Assembly: GCF_020622345.1 (NCBI RefSeq)
Contig: NZ_JACNMO010000003.1
Location: forward strand, 186,001 to 250,000
Length of the DNA stretch: 64,000 bases
Origin: Roseobacter weihaiensis
GTDB lineage: Bacteria; Pseudomonadota; Alphaproteobacteria; Rhodobacterales; Rhodobacteraceae
Reading direction: 5' to 3'
Below the pieces are notes generated by a model. The model was not told the DNA's origin and did not search any database. It was given only the letters and a program-made list of their open reading frames with translations. The position numbers were made by a program, and so were the translations under genes. Shown here in pieces: positions 63,867-64,000 of this stretch (position 1 is its first letter; each line of letters opens with the position of its first letter).

Positions 63867-64000
63867 TCATTTTGTGTTGTCCCACTTCGACAGGAAGTAG
63901 GAGATCGTGACCATCATGATCGACAGCGACAAAAGCATCGTCGAGATGGCCATGATGTTGGGCTTGATGCCCTGTTTCACCGACCCGAAAATCGCCGTGG
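63867..64000 (-). CDS. Polyamine-type ABC transporter permease, C-terminal end (PotC-like, partial)
   Basis: Only the last 44 codons lie in the window: TAIFGSVKQGIKPNIMAIST then a hydrophobic helix (MLLSLSIMMVTISYFL) and the end SKWDNTK. This is the final membrane helix of a BPD-type permease; the VKQGIKPNIMAISTM segment is typical of PotC. Translation ends at 63867, 22 bp before the binding-protein gene. Confidence 0.85.
   Translation of the reverse strand, partial: TAIFGSVKQGIKPNIMAISTMLLSLSIMMVTISYFLSKWDNTK

Overview
The window looks like a chromosomal segment of a marine alphaproteobacterium of the Roseobacter group (Rhodobacterales). Indications are the ccoN/usp/fnrL/hemN microaerobic block with FNR boxes, COQ9, a TrcR (DUF1013) cell-cycle regulator, the PheA, NudC and RidA types present, a membrane-anchored cytochrome c of the cy type, and a GC-rich codon style. 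No tRNA or rRNA gene, insertion sequence, phage gene or CRISPR array was seen. The one structural RNA gene recognised is the small SRP RNA. Taxonomy is inferred from protein style only.

Layout. 1-5182: cbb3 oxidase subunits (ccoO partial, ccoN), a universal stress protein, fnrL and hemN, with two FNR-type boxes in the divergent promoters. 5186-10975: a yejABEF-type peptide ABC transporter on the minus strand. 11091-14091: cytochrome c, prephenate dehydratase, a SRPBCC protein and NADH pyrophosphatase. 14251-19345: a CpdB-like metallophosphatase lacking an ordinary start codon, SRP RNA, then dnaX-ybaB-recR. 19351-25636: RidA, TrcR, RNase T2, two quinone oxidoreductases, COQ9, ribosomal protein S21 and a CAP-domain protein. 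25706-27429: an Lrp/AsnC regulator divergent from alanine dehydrogenase.

27445-47287 is the most interesting part. A tightly packed minus-strand operon of nine genes (30036-45500) encodes, in transcription order, a membrane-anchored trypsin-like protease, a SrfA-like membrane protein, an Hsp70/actin-fold SrfB ATPase, a SrfC P-loop GTPase-like protein, a single-span membrane protein, a secreted von Willebrand A protein, an ABC ATPase with its FtsX/MacB-type permease, and a secreted formylglycine-generating-enzyme-like protein. It is flanked by two tandem paralogous secreted proteins of unknown function, a solo membrane/coiled-coil protein that resembles part of the SrfA-like protein, and a divergent peptidoglycan-binding-like exported protein. 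Cytoplasmic NTPases, single-span connectors, an ABC exporter-type pair and several periplasmic parts suggest one trans-envelope apparatus. The srfABC genes are known from Salmonella as SsrB-regulated genes of unclear mechanism; the extended architecture here looks largely undescribed.

47363-54687: mscL, a YghU-type glutathione transferase, a YtoQ protein, pheT and pheS with a low-GC membrane-protein gene wedged between them, a methyltransferase, and rplT-rpmI. 55226-58959: a FecR-domain protein with a long Gly/Asn repeat tail, coupled to a CHASE2-PAS-GGDEF-EAL protein whose best start is a CUG codon inside the FecR gene end. 58960-61698: a gene-poor stretch with a LysR regulator and the decayed remains of a chemotaxis receptor and a LuxR-type regulator. 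61699-64000: an acetylpolyamine amidohydrolase-like deacetylase beside a polyamine-type ABC transporter (potD-like, potC-like partial).
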